DNA of 64,000 nucleotides from Agaricus subrufescens (Eukaryota > Basidiomycota > Agaricomycetes > Agaricales > Agaricaceae), in assembly GCA_029945375.1 (NCBI GenBank), contig CM057061.1:3224001-3288000 (forward strand), read 5' to 3'. Within the stretch, counting starts at the first letter, position 1; every line of letters begins with the position of its first letter. Positions 10,490 through 22,700 of this stretch are shown one piece after another. Both the position numbers and the translations under genes were made by a program. The notes under the pieces were generated by a model. It had not been told where the DNA came from. It saw only the letters and a program-made list of their open reading frames with translations, and ran no database searches.

Positions 10490-11160
10490 GGATGTACGGA
10501 GTGGAAGAGATGGCTTAGATGGACTTTTGGATCTTCTAGCGGCATGGGCTGATTTTGGAAACGAGAAGAGACCAATACCACACATCATCAAAGAATTCTG
10601 CTTCCATCTCAGTCATGACCTCCTGCGGCTCACTAAGGTAAGATTTCCGGTTATTCTGGCAGAGCGGTCACTTACAATCAGTATAGATACATAGAGAAAA
10701 ACTTCATGAAGATTGCAAAAAGCACAAGGTGGAGGAGGCAGCAGCTGCTAGCTCAAGAAAGACTGCTAACTGTCTCAGAAAACATTCAAGTGCTATTGTT
10801 GGTTGCCCTATCACCCAAGAGAATGTCAACGAGCATTTATCTAATGCTGATTTATATGGTGACAAGACGTTTCAGAGCATACTTACTACAGTGATGGCCT
10901 GCTTTCCCCACCCTCTTGAGAACTCGTGAAAATTGTGTGAGAATGCCAAGAAAGAAGGGAATGAAGTCAAGACAAAGAAAGCCTTACTTTCCGTATGTGT
11001 TTTCCTAACAATGTTTATCTTTTGTACTAATGTCTTTTAGTTATACCACCCTGACAAAAATATGCTGATGGTAGTAGGAATAAATAATAGGCCTGAGGAT
11101 GATCCGTGGTTTATCGTGTGTAACGAGATTTCTAAGCAGGTTCTAGCCCTTAAGGTTTAG
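10490..11160 (+). pseudogene. Hypothetical protein with C-terminal HPDKN (J-domain-like) motif
   Basis: An open frame from about 10441-10637 splices (GT at 10638, AG at 10686) to 10687-10992 and then (intron 10993-11040) to 11041-11160. The middle exon is charged and helical, with a TGA at 10927-10929 where the frame otherwise continues. The last exon begins LYHPDKN, the signature tripeptide of DnaJ J-domains, and ends with DDPWFIVCNEISKQVLAL before the stop at 11158. J-domains need about 50 residues ahead of HPD; the preceding helix (ENAKKEGNEVKTKKALLS) fits helix II. The start is unclear because the frame runs back into the truncated oxygenase. A chaperone role is unproven. Confidence 0.45.
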
Positions 11161-11229
11161 AAAGGGGGCTGTCTTACATTATATGTGTATGGCGGTAAAT
11201 AGTTTGAATGGGAGAAATGAATACCCCTG

Positions 11230-12844
11230 TTGACAACAATGAGTTTCCATACTGACCAGAATGACTGTATTTCTAGGCTTCTACAAAATATCGAGACACT
11301 CTTTTGCAATGCACAACACCTTGTTGAAAACCTTCCAAATGTGGAGCTATTTGCCGTTCAGAGGGCTGTGAAAAAGCTAGAGGTGGCAATGAGGATCTTA
11401 AAAGATGTGGGACTCGAGGACCTGCAGCCTGATGAAGCTCACGCAATATGTCAACTTCTGGACACCATGTTGGAGCCGCTACATGGCTATGAGGCCGGTT
11501 TGAACCAACATCCCAAGCACAAAGCGCCTATGGAGTCACATGGCATGCATGGGCACCCTTTCTGCATTGTTGACATTGACCGCGCTCTTGAATTGCATAA
11601 TCTTGGCAACACATGGCAAAGTATCGCTGAAGCTATGGGTGTGTCAAGACGGACTTTATATAACCATCTGGACCACGCTGGTCTTTCCTCTGCACGCCCC
11701 ACTTTCTCAGTGATAACCGATGATAAACTTGATGAATTGGTTGCAGGAATTTCCCTGCTTCACCCAAGCTATGGGGCGGGGATGATGCACGGTGCTTTGG
11801 AGGCAAGGGATGTCAAAGTGCCTTTGGCTTGTGTCAAAGACAGTTTACGACGTGTAGACCCTCTAGGATCTCTATTCCGGTAAGTGATTGTTGATTTTCC
11901 CTGCACTGAGCTCACCCTCTCATAGTTGGCACAATGGAATCCGCTGACGTGTCTACAAAGTTCAAGGTAGTAATGCCTTGTGGCACATGGATGGTAATGA
12001 AAAACTCTGGCCATGGGGTTTTTATGTCCACAGCTGCATTGACAGACATTCACGCATGATAATCTATTTGCAAGTACGAGACAACAAGAAAGCAGCTATG
12101 GTGGAGAGCATCTTTAAGCAAGGGGTAAAGCAGTATGGATGGCCCAGTCAAATCCGTGGAGACTATGGAATGGAAAACAATGGGGTGGAAAGAGAAATGG
12201 TTGAAACATGGGGAGACGAGCACAAAGCATTTCTCCATGGAAGGTATAGTTCTGTGCTTATCTTACATCGATTATTTTTCATTGTTTCATATAGGTCTGT
12301 TCATAATGTTTGCATTGAATGCCTCTGGCGAGATGTCTGTACAGGGGCCTTGGACTATTGGCAAGCCATATTCCTTGAACTTGAGGAAAAGGAAGCTTTG
12401 GATATGGAGGATCCTGTTCACCAGACAGCTGTCATCCTTATTTTCCAAAAACACATTCAACAGACACTGGACCAGTTTATGCTTAGCCGGAATAATCATC
12501 AAATATGTACCAAACATTACAAGACGCCGTTAGCTATCTATGAACTTAGTAAGGAGTATGCCAAAAGAATGGGCTACTGGGTTGAAGACCCAGGCGATTC
12601 CATTCCTAATATTGACCCCTTATATGGTTTTGATGAAGAAGCTGCCCCGCAACATAGAGAAGAAGAAGCTGGAGTGGATGACGGTGCAGAAGATGAGGGG
12701 GGAAACCAGGAAGGGCCCAAATCTGAGGATATGGCTAAGGCACAGTCTATTCTCAAGGGCTTCCCTGTTGATTTAGATGATGAAAACAACAGAGTCTACC
12801 TGCTAATGGAGGCCATTGATATTTTGCGGCCCCATTTCACCTAA
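11230..12844 (+). pseudogene. Integrase-core (rve-fold DDE) transposase with HTH
   Basis: Exons 11230-11879, 11926-12243 and 12295-12844 with two GT-AG introns. The N-terminal part is helical. A helix-turn-helix (WQSIAEAMGVSRRTLYNHL) follows, then the catalytic core: Asp in LWHMDGNEKL, Asp in QIRGDYGMEN, and Glu in NVCIECLWRDV, spaced as in retroviral-type integrases. The last motif normally reads RIERLWRDV-like; both Arg-to-Cys changes here are CpG transitions. The C-terminus is acidic. A TGA at 11945-11947, in a run that otherwise reads straight through (R-V-Y-K-V-Q-G), inactivates it. It is the only transposase in the 5-kb unit and so its likely mobility enzyme. Confidence 0.75.
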
Positions 12845-12985
12845 CATGTATAATTACCCCCTATGACATTAAATTGTAACACTGATTTGTGACCGGTCTC
12901 TGGCTGTGCCGGATTGTTGGCCAGTCATATTTGCGGCCCTGACCTGTTTGCATCTTCATATAGGGGTTCAAAAGGTGTGGGGTTA

Positions 12986-13040
12986 TAACATGACCTTTTG
13001 GAATTATTGCTCATGTGCAACAATTCCACAATGTCATGTT
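12986..13040. other. Imperfect stem-loop near the right transposon end
   Basis: Arms AACATGAC/GTCATGTT and TGGAATTATTGC/GCAACAATTCCA surround a short TCATGT loop. A 31-bp imperfect tandem repeat around CATTTAGTGAA lies just outside (about 13087-13150). Possible subterminal transposase-binding or transcript-end structure; no function shown. Confidence 0.5.
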
Positions 13041-13178
13041 ATTCAATATGATGTTGGGAAATGGTGCAGATTTTTTTTTCAAACCTTGGTATTTAGTGAA
13101 AACTACTTTGCAAACATCAGCATTTAGTGAACATTCTTTTACAAACATAGGGTGTTAACAGACAAATTTTGGCTTATG

Positions 13179-13210
13179 ATTTGTTGCACACTATTACTGC
13201 CATACTCATA
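13179..13210 (-). repeat. Right TIR and target duplication of the 5-kb transposon
   Basis: Inverted partner of 8196-8221 ending at 13204, followed by the direct duplicate CTCATA (13205-13210). Confidence 0.9.
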
Positions 13211-13518
13211 CACATCATACCAAGCATATAACTCAAGGTATTTTGTCAACACTACAGTCTACTCAAATAGGAAGGATAAAGATGGGCTGAGTAAGTATGA
13301 CCAAAGTAACTGAGTAATCATGAGAACAATAGTACTAGAGTAGAAAGCATAAGAAAAAGAAGATGGGGCATATGACTAAGTACCATGAGGGTGTGATAAA
13401 GATTATAACATATATAAACTTCAATCAGAGTCAAGACACAGAAGAAAGTACAGAAATATAACAATCATAGGAGCAAGATACAAGTACAATAATAAAAAAT
13501 AATCATAACAAATGGCAA
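13211..13518. other. AT-rich spacer, weakly LTR-like
   Basis: No gene. 13265-13345 has GGCTGAGTAAGTATGACC and GAGTAATCATGAGAACA, which loosely match the 295-bp Gypsy LTR (minus orientation). A badly eroded solo LTR is possible but no ends can be set. Confidence 0.3.
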
Positions 13519-15040
13519 CTAATAATAATACTGCATTATCATTATCATTATCAGAGGAATAATGCAGACTATGAGAATCTTTCTCATAACTAGCCAATTA
13601 AAGTGGCAGCTACTAGTGCTTATCTCACGTAAGATACAGTTGGCACCATTAACATCTACACATATTGCAGCACCCCGGTCAACCCTGCAAAGTAGTGGGG
13701 CATATTCCTCTTCGATGGAACTATAGTATCCGACGAGACCCACCACAGACTGGTAAACTTCTTCGGATGTGAAGCGGAACGTGGGATCCTGTTGACAACA
13801 ACCAGTTATGAGTACCCATTCTTGAAAGGGGACATTATCCGTCTCCAATATGTCACCAGCAAGAGTCTTTATCCGTAGCCTTGAATCTGAATGATTATTG
13901 TTGACCTTGCTGTGCGGGAGCCTGGACGTAAGCACCTGGAAATGATGTGATGTGGGCCCCTTCAGGAGTGATTAACGTCCTACCTGGTAGCAAACACAGC
14001 CAAAAGACCAAATATCACTTCGCGGTGTCGGATATCTGGAGGCCGATGGGCTCGTCTCCAATTCTGGCGCTCTCCAACAATTGGTACCATCCCTGAATTG
14101 AGTCGAAAAGCGGTCTGTGGTTACTATACGATACGATATTCCGAAATCAGCGATTAGCGCTCGGCCGCCATCATATACAAGCACGTTTTGCTGTGTAGGA
14201 ACTCTTTTACTTCAACAGCGCGCTGAAATACCAACGGACGTACAGGTTTCAGGTCACCATGTACTATGTTTGACGAGTGTAAATATCGCAAACCAGAAAT
14301 GATATCCAGAATCTGACGACCAGTAATGGTCAATGGTGTTGCAATACAGGACAATCAAATACGTACCAAGGGCATGCGAGGTACATCTCCGGAATGGTTT
14401 CGAAGATATCTCTCAAGGTCGCCATTCTCCATCCATGGAGAAACCAAGCCTATTTGGTGCGAATTTTCTGGCATATATATACCATAGAATGGGAGTATGT
14501 TCTTATGAGAAAGGTGAGCCCACAGGATAGCTTCCTTTGCCAAGGTCTAGCTTCGTCACTATCAGGTAATACGAAAAGGCTTCCAGGCCAACTCACTCGA
14601 AAAATCCTTTCCTTGTCGCTATGTTCGAATATGCGGAACATTCTGAGACAAACACCTTTTCCCTGGAATGTTGCAGTGTGAATATCTGAGAACGCGCCTC
14701 TGTTGATGGGAGGGGTGTCGTATTGAATGTCACTCAGTCTGTAGTATTGCGGCAACATGGTGGAATTTACGACAAGCGTTCTCAAAGACGCGAAAAGCTG
14801 TCGACCAGCCGGTTTCGAGAAAGCAAAATCACCATCTTCGTGAAGGAGCTGTAGTGGCAACCGTTACCAGTGAGACGTTGACCGCATTAGAACGTAGAAT
14901 TCAAAACCCACGATTCCCAATACATTTGCTATGCATTGTGCATTCTCTCCCTTCAGATTAGCCATGCATGCTAGCTTGGACTCATCTCCAAGAATTTCTC
15001 TCAGAAGAGTGAGAGTGCTGTCGGGGACACCGTCAGACAT
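13519..15040 (-). CDS. Agaric-type protein kinase, copy A (probably a pseudogene)
   Basis: A serine/threonine-kinase-like fold read on the minus strand from ATG at 15040 (MSDGVPDS). An N-terminal helical region is followed by a nucleotide-binding part (INRGAFSDIHTATFQGK), the KNILPFYGIY...SPWMENGDL hinge segment, catalytic loop HGDLKP joined by an intron to QNVLVYDGG, DFG in ALIADFGISY, the APE-like RAPELE and SDIWSFGCVCYQV, then a C-terminal lobe with CC(Q)QDP. Introns of about 50 nt interrupt most segments. The usual VAIK lysine is not obvious. A TAA near 14862 sits between the N-terminal helix and the kinase core unless an unseen intron removes it. Closely related to copy B at 17093. Confidence 0.6.
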
Positions 15041-15692
15041 AGTTGGAGAATGAAAAAAGGCGAAGATAATTGCAAGGATCGCGAATAAGTTATCTTGAAT
15101 GACTTTCTATTCCTAAGCTAGGGAACAGGTTATTTAAAGACGATGCGATTCTGACTTCTGGATTGAGAATCTGAGTTAGCGTCAGACCAGACTGAATGAA
15201 AGGAGTACCCGAAAGCAGCAAACACCTTTTCTTCGGCCAAATATTCATACTCGTTTCGGGCAGAACCCGATCACGGATGTCCCAAGAAGGGACAGCGGTT
15301 TATCAATTATCTGTAGGCTAATGATAAGCCGGCATGCTCGGACAGTCCTCTTGTGTGGGGTATGAATTGGCATTAAAACGGACCCGAATGCTTCTCTCTA
15401 CTCGCGCCAAAGATTCAAGCTCATTTCTGAAAGAGTCCTAGCACGAGCCTTCCAAGAAGGGATGCCAGTTTTGCTTTAGTGTAAGCAGCCACTATAACTC
15501 GGTCTTGAACAAACAAGCACAGGCTTTCGAGTGAGACCAATCGTGTTTCGAGTCGGGTAGAATGGAAGGTGAGATGCTTGCAGGAGTTCGAAACATGACT
15601 GTGTTTATTACAGCGCCTACAACCAGTTATAGTCCCCAATCATCTTATGTCCTCGGTTACACGGGGGAAAAGCTGTCCCAGCATGCCGGTTC
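13619..15692. repeat. 2.1-kb segmental duplication, unit A
   Basis: Matches 17107-19185 in direct orientation at an offset of about 3,490 bp, covering the kinase gene and about 650 bp upstream of it. 14270-15692 is nearly identical to its partner, whereas 13619-14270 is clearly more diverged. Confidence 0.9.
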
Positions 15693-15763
15693 ACCATTGG
15701 CCTATAGATAATCGATAAACCGCTCTCCCTTCTTGGGACGTTCATGATCTGGTTCGGCCAGAA
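15041..15763. other. Shared upstream region between head-to-head kinase copies
   Basis: No gene. It contains an imperfect inverted repeat: about 15250-15345 pairs with about 15664-15765 (shared core TCCCAAGAAGGGA and GCGGTTTATC), because kinase copy C is the mirror image of copy A. This is a candidate bidirectional promoter. Confidence 0.55.
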
Positions 15764-16945
15764 ATGAGTATGAACGGCGAAAATGTCGTCGAGGACTTTG
15801 TTAGACATAATGGAGAACGACTACCTACAAGACGTTTGCTGAAAGAACTTCTCGGAGATACCTCCAGGGAAGCACGCATCGCTCAACTGCAGGGAGAGGA
15901 AGCACAACATGTGGCGGATATCATAGGCATTGTGAGATTTGAAACCCTATATTCTGATGCACTAGACAACTCTCCAATGATGGCAAAATGCAGCTTCTCC
16001 ATGAACATAGTGTTTTTGCTTTCGCGGAGCCACTCGGTCACCAGCTCTTTGCACTCTCGAGGAAACTTGCGAGGTCATCCGGCGTCTCGCCTCAATGTTA
16101 CAAATTGCAAGGCATGCAGTATGACGTTGGCAATCCCCGATAACGAAGCGGGTAAGTTTCGGGGAGTTGATGTGTGTGTCAAAACGGTCCGCATATTCGA
16201 AAAGGATGTCAAGGAAAAGATGTTTCAAGTGAGTCGGCCTAGAAATCCTATTATTCCGCTGGATAGTGATGATGCTAGGCCATAGCAAATGAAGCTGTCC
16301 TATGGGCTTACCTCATGAAAACATACTCCCGTTCTATGGTACATATTTACCAGAAAAATCGAATAGGATATGCGTCATATCTCCCTGGATGAGTTCACTT
16401 GGTCCTCCTCGCCGGGGCATTTGAGATCTCCCAACGTCCAACATCTGTGTCTCCTATCACTATGTACTTATCATTTGATCTCTTCATCCCACCATGCCCG
16501 GTATCTATTGTCTGAAAATTGTTGGTTGTCAGAAGTTGCCACCACTCCGGTTTGCGACTTCTATCAGAAGCTGTACAACCTTCACGTATGTATCCCCAAA
16601 AATGCAGTAGCCTATCTGACACTTTCAACTGTGGCCTCCTCACATACTTAGTCATGGACAATCTCGACGATTTGGACATAGTATGATCGGACAAACAAGG
16701 GCTAATGAGAGGACTCAACGGGAAACCTTCACAACTATCTTAAGGAGCGTCCTAATGATGCCCCTTGCCTGCCCTTGGTACGTATTTGGGTGTCCTGTAT
16801 TGCAATACCATTAGCCATTATTGGTCGTTCTGGATATCATTTCTGGTTTGCGATATTTACACCCATCAAACATACTACATGGTGACCTGAACCCAGTATA
16901 TGCGTGGTACTTCAACATGCCGTTGAAGTAAACGAGCATTCGACG
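15764..16945 (+). pseudogene. Protein kinase copy C, inverted and degenerate
   Basis: A plus-strand relative of copies A and B. The N-terminal helix (LLKELLGDTSREARIAQLQ, GEEAQHVADIIGIVRFE), a glycine-loop remnant (GKFRGVDVCVKTVRIFEKD) and a decayed HGDLNP catalytic loop near 16885 are visible. The reading frame changes several times, stops occur after the glycine-rich part, and homology ends near 16945 before the DFG segment. It keeps a lysine-containing VCVKTVRI strand where the other two copies have Leu-Arg-Met/Val. It is not functional as a kinase. Confidence 0.6.
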
Positions 16946-17092
16946 GCCCATGTGGTGTGTAAGAGGCCGTGGTCTAGTGAAGATGGGGGACAGTTCCGAG
17001 AGAACACACGGCATGGAAATCGAGCATAGTGTCCCATTTTGTACAACAGAAAATTCCGTTTAAATGTGTAAAATACTGTTGCCCAGGTCGTT
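16946..17092. other. Junction between inverted copy C and copy B
   Basis: Unique sequence with no recognisable feature. Confidence 0.4.
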
Positions 17093-18528
17093 CTATGTTG
17101 ACGACCCACTTATCTCGCATAAGATACGGTTGACGCCACCAACATCTATACATATTTCGGCACCCCCATCAACCCTCCAAGGCGGCGGGGCATATTCCTC
17201 TTCGACGGCACTAGGGCGTCCGACGAGACCCATCACAGACTGGTAAACTTCTGCGGATGTGAGGCGGGACACTGGTTCATATTGACAACAGCCAATTATG
17301 AGCTCCTGTTCTTGAAACGAGACATTATCGGTCTCCAATATGTCACCAGCGCGAGTCTGTATCTGTAACTTTGAATCTGAATGATGATCATCGCCCTTGC
17401 TGTGCGGGAGCCTGGACGTAAGCACCTTGAAATGATGTGACGTGGGCCCCTTCAGGAGTGATCAAAGCCCTACCTGGTAGCAAACACAGCCCAAAGACCA
17501 AATATCACTTTCCAGCGTCGGATATTTGGGGTTTGAGCTCGTTTCTCCCTTCAATTCTGGTGCTTTCCAAGGCTCGGAAACATTCCCAATTTGAGTCGTA
17601 AACAAATCTGTGGTTGTCATATAATACGATATTCCGAAATCAGCGATTAGCGCTCGGCCGCCATCAGACACAAGCACATTTTGCTGTGTAGGAACTCGTT
17701 TACTTCAATGGCACGCTGAAATGCCAATGGACGTACCGGTCTCACGTTACCATGTACTATGTTTGACGAGTGTAAATATCGCAAACCAGAAATGATATCC
17801 AGAATCTGACGACCGGTAATGGTCAATGGTATTGCAATACAGGACAATCAAATACGTACCAAGGGCATGCGAGGTACATCTCCGGAATGGTTTCGAAGAT
17901 ATCTCTCAAGGTCGCCATTCTCCATCCATGGAGAAACCAAGCCTATTTGGTGCGAATTTTCTGGCATATATATACCATAGAATGGGAGTATGTTTTTATG
18001 AGAAAGGTGAGCCCACAGGATAGCTTCCTTTGCCAAGGTCTAGCTTCGTCACTATCAGGTAATACGAAAAGGCTTCCAGGCCAACTCACTCGAAAAATCC
18101 TTTCCTTGTCGCTATGTTCGAATATGCGGAACACCCTGAGACAAACACCTTTTCCCTGGAATGTTGCAGTGTGAATATCTGAGAACGCGCCTCTGTTGAT
18201 GGGAGGGGTGTCGTATTGAATGTCACTCAGTCTGTAGTATTGCGGCAACATGGTGGAATTTACGACAAGCGTTCTCAAAGACGCGAAAAGCTGTCGACCA
18301 GCCGGTTTCGAGAAAGCAAAATCACCATCTTCGTGAAGGAGCTGTAGTGGCAACCGTTACCAGTGAGACGTTGACCGCATTAGAACGTAGAATTCAAAAC
18401 CCACGGTTCCCAGTGCATCTGCTATGCATTGTGCATTTTCTCCCTGTAGTGATGCGTGCTAGCTTGGACGCATCTCCGAGAATCTCTCTCAAAAGTGTGA
18501 GAGTACTGTCGGGGACTCCGTTAGACAT
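17093..18528 (-). CDS. Agaric-type protein kinase, copy B (probably a pseudogene)
   Basis: Second direct copy, ATG at 18528, ending in EISGSST at 17093. Domain order is as in copy A: INRGAFSDIHTATF, KNILPFYGIYM, SPWMENGDLERYL, a catalytic-loop exon that here reads HGNVRP where copy A has HGDLKP, then ADFGISYY, KAPELK and SDIWSLGCVCYQV. Loss of the catalytic-loop Asp (D to N) and Lys argues that copy B cannot phosphorylate even if expressed. The same TAA as in copy A lies between the N-terminal helix and the core. The 3' third differs from copy A, while the 5' two thirds is almost identical. Confidence 0.6.
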
Positions 18529-19185
18529 AGTTGGAGAATGGAAAAAGGCGAGGATAGACTAATTGCAAGGATCGCGAATAAGTTATCTTGAATGACTTTC
18601 TATTCCAAAGCTAGGGAACAGGTTATTTAAAGACGATACGATTCTGACTTCTGGATTGAGAATCTGAGTTAGCGTCAGACCAGACTGAATGAAAGGAGTA
18701 CCCGAAAGCAGCAAACACCTTTTCTTCGGCCAAATATTCATACTCGTTTCGGGCAGAACCCGATCACGGATGTCCCAAGAAGGGACAGCGGTTTATCAAT
18801 TATCTGTAGGCTAATGATAAGCCGGCATGCTCGGACAGTCCTCTTGTGTGGGGTATGAATTGGCATTAAAACGGACCCGAATGCTTCTCTCTACTCGCGC
18901 CAAAGATTCAAGCTCATTTCTGAAAGAGTCCTAGCACGAGCCTTCCAAGAAGGGATGCCAGTTTTGCTTTAGTGTAAGCAGCCACTATAACTCGGTCTTG
19001 AACAAACAAGCACAGGCTTTCGAGTGAGACCAATCGTGTTTCGAGTCGGGTAGAATGGAAGGTGAGATGCTTGCAGGAGTTCGAAACATGACTGTGTTTA
19101 TTACAGCGCCTACAACCAGTTATAGTCCCCAATCATCTTATGTCCTCGGTTACACGGGGGAAAAGCTGTCCCAGCATGCCGGCTC
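17107..19185. repeat. 2.1-kb segmental duplication, unit B
   Basis: Direct partner of 13619-15692. Homology ends at the GCATGCCGG boundary (15692 and 19185). Confidence 0.9.
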
Positions 19186-19499
19186 ATCCAAGGTGTCTGA
19201 GTGGAGATAAAGATTTTTACATTCCAGACCTCCGGCTACTGTTGATGTATAGTGTACACTCGACTTGTAGTCATGATTCAAAACATCGTCAGGCTATTCA
19301 GTTCCACATAGACTACACTCAAAGTATTTTGTGATGCATGTGTGGACAATCATTTCAAGTTGAAATCTGTGTGCTTTTTGGATAAATGGCTCTCCCCTAC
19401 TCCAGTAGCGGATGCAGATCGATAGTCTAATCAAATTTACATCATATAAGCTATTTGATGTATTGACATTGTCGGAACTTTCCAAATTACATTATAATC
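19186..19499. other. Spacer before the Plavaka-like element
   Basis: No gene or repeat recognised. Confidence 0.4.
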
Positions 19500-19519
19500 A
19501 AAACGTCACTGATGGAGCC

Positions 19520-19695
19520 TTATAAGGCCCTTATCAGCGAAAAAAATTACCTGTTAATGCCAATTTGGCATAATGATTGTTACAGGTTACCTTATAAGGG
19601 GATGAATTGATATTTAAAAGTCACAGTAACCATTATAAGGGCCTTATTAGTAAGGGTTATGCATAATAAGATCAGCTCGGCATTATAAGATCTGA
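19520..19695. repeat. Left subterminal CTTATAAGG repeats
   Basis: GCCTTATAAGGCCC, ACCTTATAAGGGG, CCATTATAAGGGCC, GCATTATAAGATC and CATAATAAGATC occur within 180 bp, several palindromic. Arrays like this near CACTA-type ends are usually transposase-binding sites. Confidence 0.65.
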
Positions 19696-19740
19696 TAATC
19701 GAGATGTCCCTCTGTCTGTCTCAAATCTTTTCTCGCTACG

Positions 19741-22700
19741 ATGGACCGCCATATTACCTGTACCATCTGCGGTAAAAAAACTCACTAAAGGGTACGGTAT
19801 GCACCATAAGGCATGCGAAAGGAAATTTCGCAATCAACAGTATTCTGTGGCACATGCCGGTAAATCGACACAAGATGAAACAGTTGAAGAATTGGGTGCG
19901 CTTGAGAAAGAACAGTTGACAAAGTACTCAACCTTAATTTTCTCATAGCTCACCTATCTGTTGAACATGGTATTCCTATAGAACAAGAAGATTGGCCAAT
20001 GGGGTTGAGTTACAGTCATGAATGATAAATTCATTCATTGTTGACTGTGATATTAGAGATGGTTCGAGTATCTCAGAGGCATATGTGGCGGGTGGTGAAA
20101 GTAGGTATCCTGAGATGGATACACCTGACGTTGCCGCTAGTGGTGAAATTTTGTTAAATGAGTTCTACGTATACGCTAAATTGATTGCTTCTAAGACTCA
20201 GGATTTCCCTATCCCTCAGGTGATCACATGGAAGTCATCCCTGAGGTTGATACCATTTATACAGAGTTCCACCCATCCTCAGGGCTAGCTCTGAAGCTTA
20301 CACCACTCGAGGAACATAACCGAAAATCTTTCCTGAATCTGGAACCGGAACAACGCCCCTGGGAACCTTTTCGGACGTGAATTGATTTCGAAGCTCTTGA
20401 GCTTGCGATGGAAATCAGATTAAATCAAAAACAGCTCTCCCATTATATTGACATCCTGCACCGAGTTCAGAACCAAGGAGTAGATTCCACTGAACAGGAA
20501 AAATTCACAGTCCAAAATGCGCAAGAAGCAGTGTCACTTTGGGATCTCGCGACACATCACCATGTGGAAGTGCGTAATTCATTTTGTATGTTTTCTTCTT
20601 TCGCTGAAACTCGAAAATATTATCTATTGAAATAGTTTACAACTACAATCATTTCTCACCAATATGGAAAAGAGCCTGAGCCGCAAGAGTTTGAATTCAG
20701 GTATCACGATCCATGGGAATGGGCCTTACAGATAATCAAAGAACCTACACTACGCAACCATATCGTTTGGGACCCTCAGAAAAACTATCGCTGGACTGGA
20801 GAAGTCTGGGAACGCTTCTACGATGAGCCGTGGTCAGGGAACGGTTGGTGGTGTGCTCAGGTAACGTCGATTCATCATATTTCTGTGCAGATTCTTCTAC
20901 TTACAAATGCTACATGTTAATACAGAACATGCTTCCCGATAACGCACCAAAGGGCTCGAAACTTGTGAGCTTCATTCTATATGCTGATAAAAGTAAACTT
21001 TCTTCGTTTGGTACCACGATGGGACACCCAATCGTTGCTCGCCTTGGTAATCTACCAGTAGAAATACGGAATATTGATGGTATGCTAGGCGGCGGGTGTG
21101 TGGTTGGGTGGTTGCCTATTGTACAAGTTTCTATCCTAAATTGTAAACTTCCTACTGACATATTGGCATAAGGTGAAAGACGACTCCTTAGAATCAGGCA
21201 AAACTGGCTTCGTGAACTTCAAGAATGCTGTATACCATGAAGCCTTCAAAATTTTTCTCACAAAGATTACTCAACACTCACACACTGGCTCAAATACAAA
21301 ATGCAGAGATGGGACGTTCCATGTGCTTTGGCCGTTCATTCTCATGCTCTCTGCTGACTATGAAGAGTTGTAAGTGGCATGCTTTCAGTATATGATCCCC
21401 ACTAACAATCAATCAACTATCCCTTTTCGGGCATGTGGTTAATGTCCTGATTCCGAAATAAGCACCGCGATGGCACTTCTTCGTGGTGTCAAGGCAAAAT
21501 TCCCTTGTCCGATTTGCCTTGTACCACGAGAGTCTCAATGGGACCTATCTCAAACCTTTTCCTTGTGTACAAACAGCGATTCAAAGGAACAATTTAAGAG
21601 GGCCATGGAAGAAACAACCTTGGAAAAGCGAGACAAAATCTTGAAAATGCGCAGTATGCACCCTGTTGAGGTATCTTTCTGTTTGTTGGTACCTCCAAAA
21701 TACTAGACTGAGGACCGTTATATAGAATGCTTTTTGGTCCGTCAACTTGACAGATGTTCATTCTGCTATCTCCTATGATTGTCTTCACTCCGATGATAAT
21801 GGATTGTGGGAAGATCACTTCTTCCCACTGTTCAAACTTATCATTAAAGCTTTAGGACGAAAGAGCATCGCTTCTATTGATAATTGGTGAGCCCTAATTA
21901 ATTTTATTTCCCAATATAAGTATTTAATCCATATTAATAGCTTCGATGCGATGCCGCGCTGGAGTAATTTGAACCACTTCGCATCAGTGATGAACATCAC
22001 ATTCAACGATGGATCCAAAAATAGAGATATATCGAAGGTATCTCTTTGTTAGATTTGGTAACAAGATGTTGATATTGAAAACTCGAGCAATAGATATTTC
22101 TCTACGCAGCACAATCAGAACTTACTCACAATCAAAATTCAGAAGGCTATCATCTCATGTGCTGTCTCCGGCATTATCTGAACATCAGAATGTATGCTGA
22201 ATTCGATCTCCACACCAAAGACACACTCTCTACCGTTGAAGCTGAACTTGGTCAAAAGTTCCAGCTAGCTCTATTGGTATGTTATGATTTTGTATATGAC
22301 TTGAGGAAAAGAGTTTAAGCTCATTCGCCATAGCGATATCTCACCTTTATCAATGCCCCAGAAATACAATCTCAGCAGGGACCTTCCAGCACTTCAGAAA
22401 CTCAACAGACTCAATCCAAGAGTATTAACCCGCAGAAATCCTGGAATTTTCCGAAAATCCATCTCCGGAAACATCTGTTTCGTGATATATATCAAAAGAG
22501 TGTTACTCGGAACTACAGTACAAAGCCAAACGAGAAGATGCATGGTCCGATCTGCAAGATCTATCTTTGGTGCATGAACTTCAAGGACTTTGATGATCAG
22601 GTTAGTGTGAGAATCTATTCCATTTAATCTACGCCACTGATCTATATCAACGAAAAAAATCAATGATACACAGATATTGAACACAAATCAGCATCTTGCG

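Larger units (their letters stand above)
8196..13204. mobile_element. TIR DNA transposon with integrase-like transposase and cargo genes
   Basis: The 5,009-bp unit is bounded by inverted repeats of 26 bp beginning TATGGCAGTAATAGTGTGC (8196-8221 and 13179-13204, one mismatch) and by a perfect 6-bp target duplication CTCATA at 8190-8195 and 13205-13210. Inside, all on the plus strand, are an oxygenase-like gene (9441-10487), a gene ending in an HPDKN motif (10490-11160) and an integrase-core transposase with HTH (11230-12844). Integrase-fold DDE transposases fit a short duplicated target. The family is not one I can name; Ginger-like or another rve-type group is possible. All three genes carry in-frame TGA codons, so this copy is inactive. 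Confidence 0.85.
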
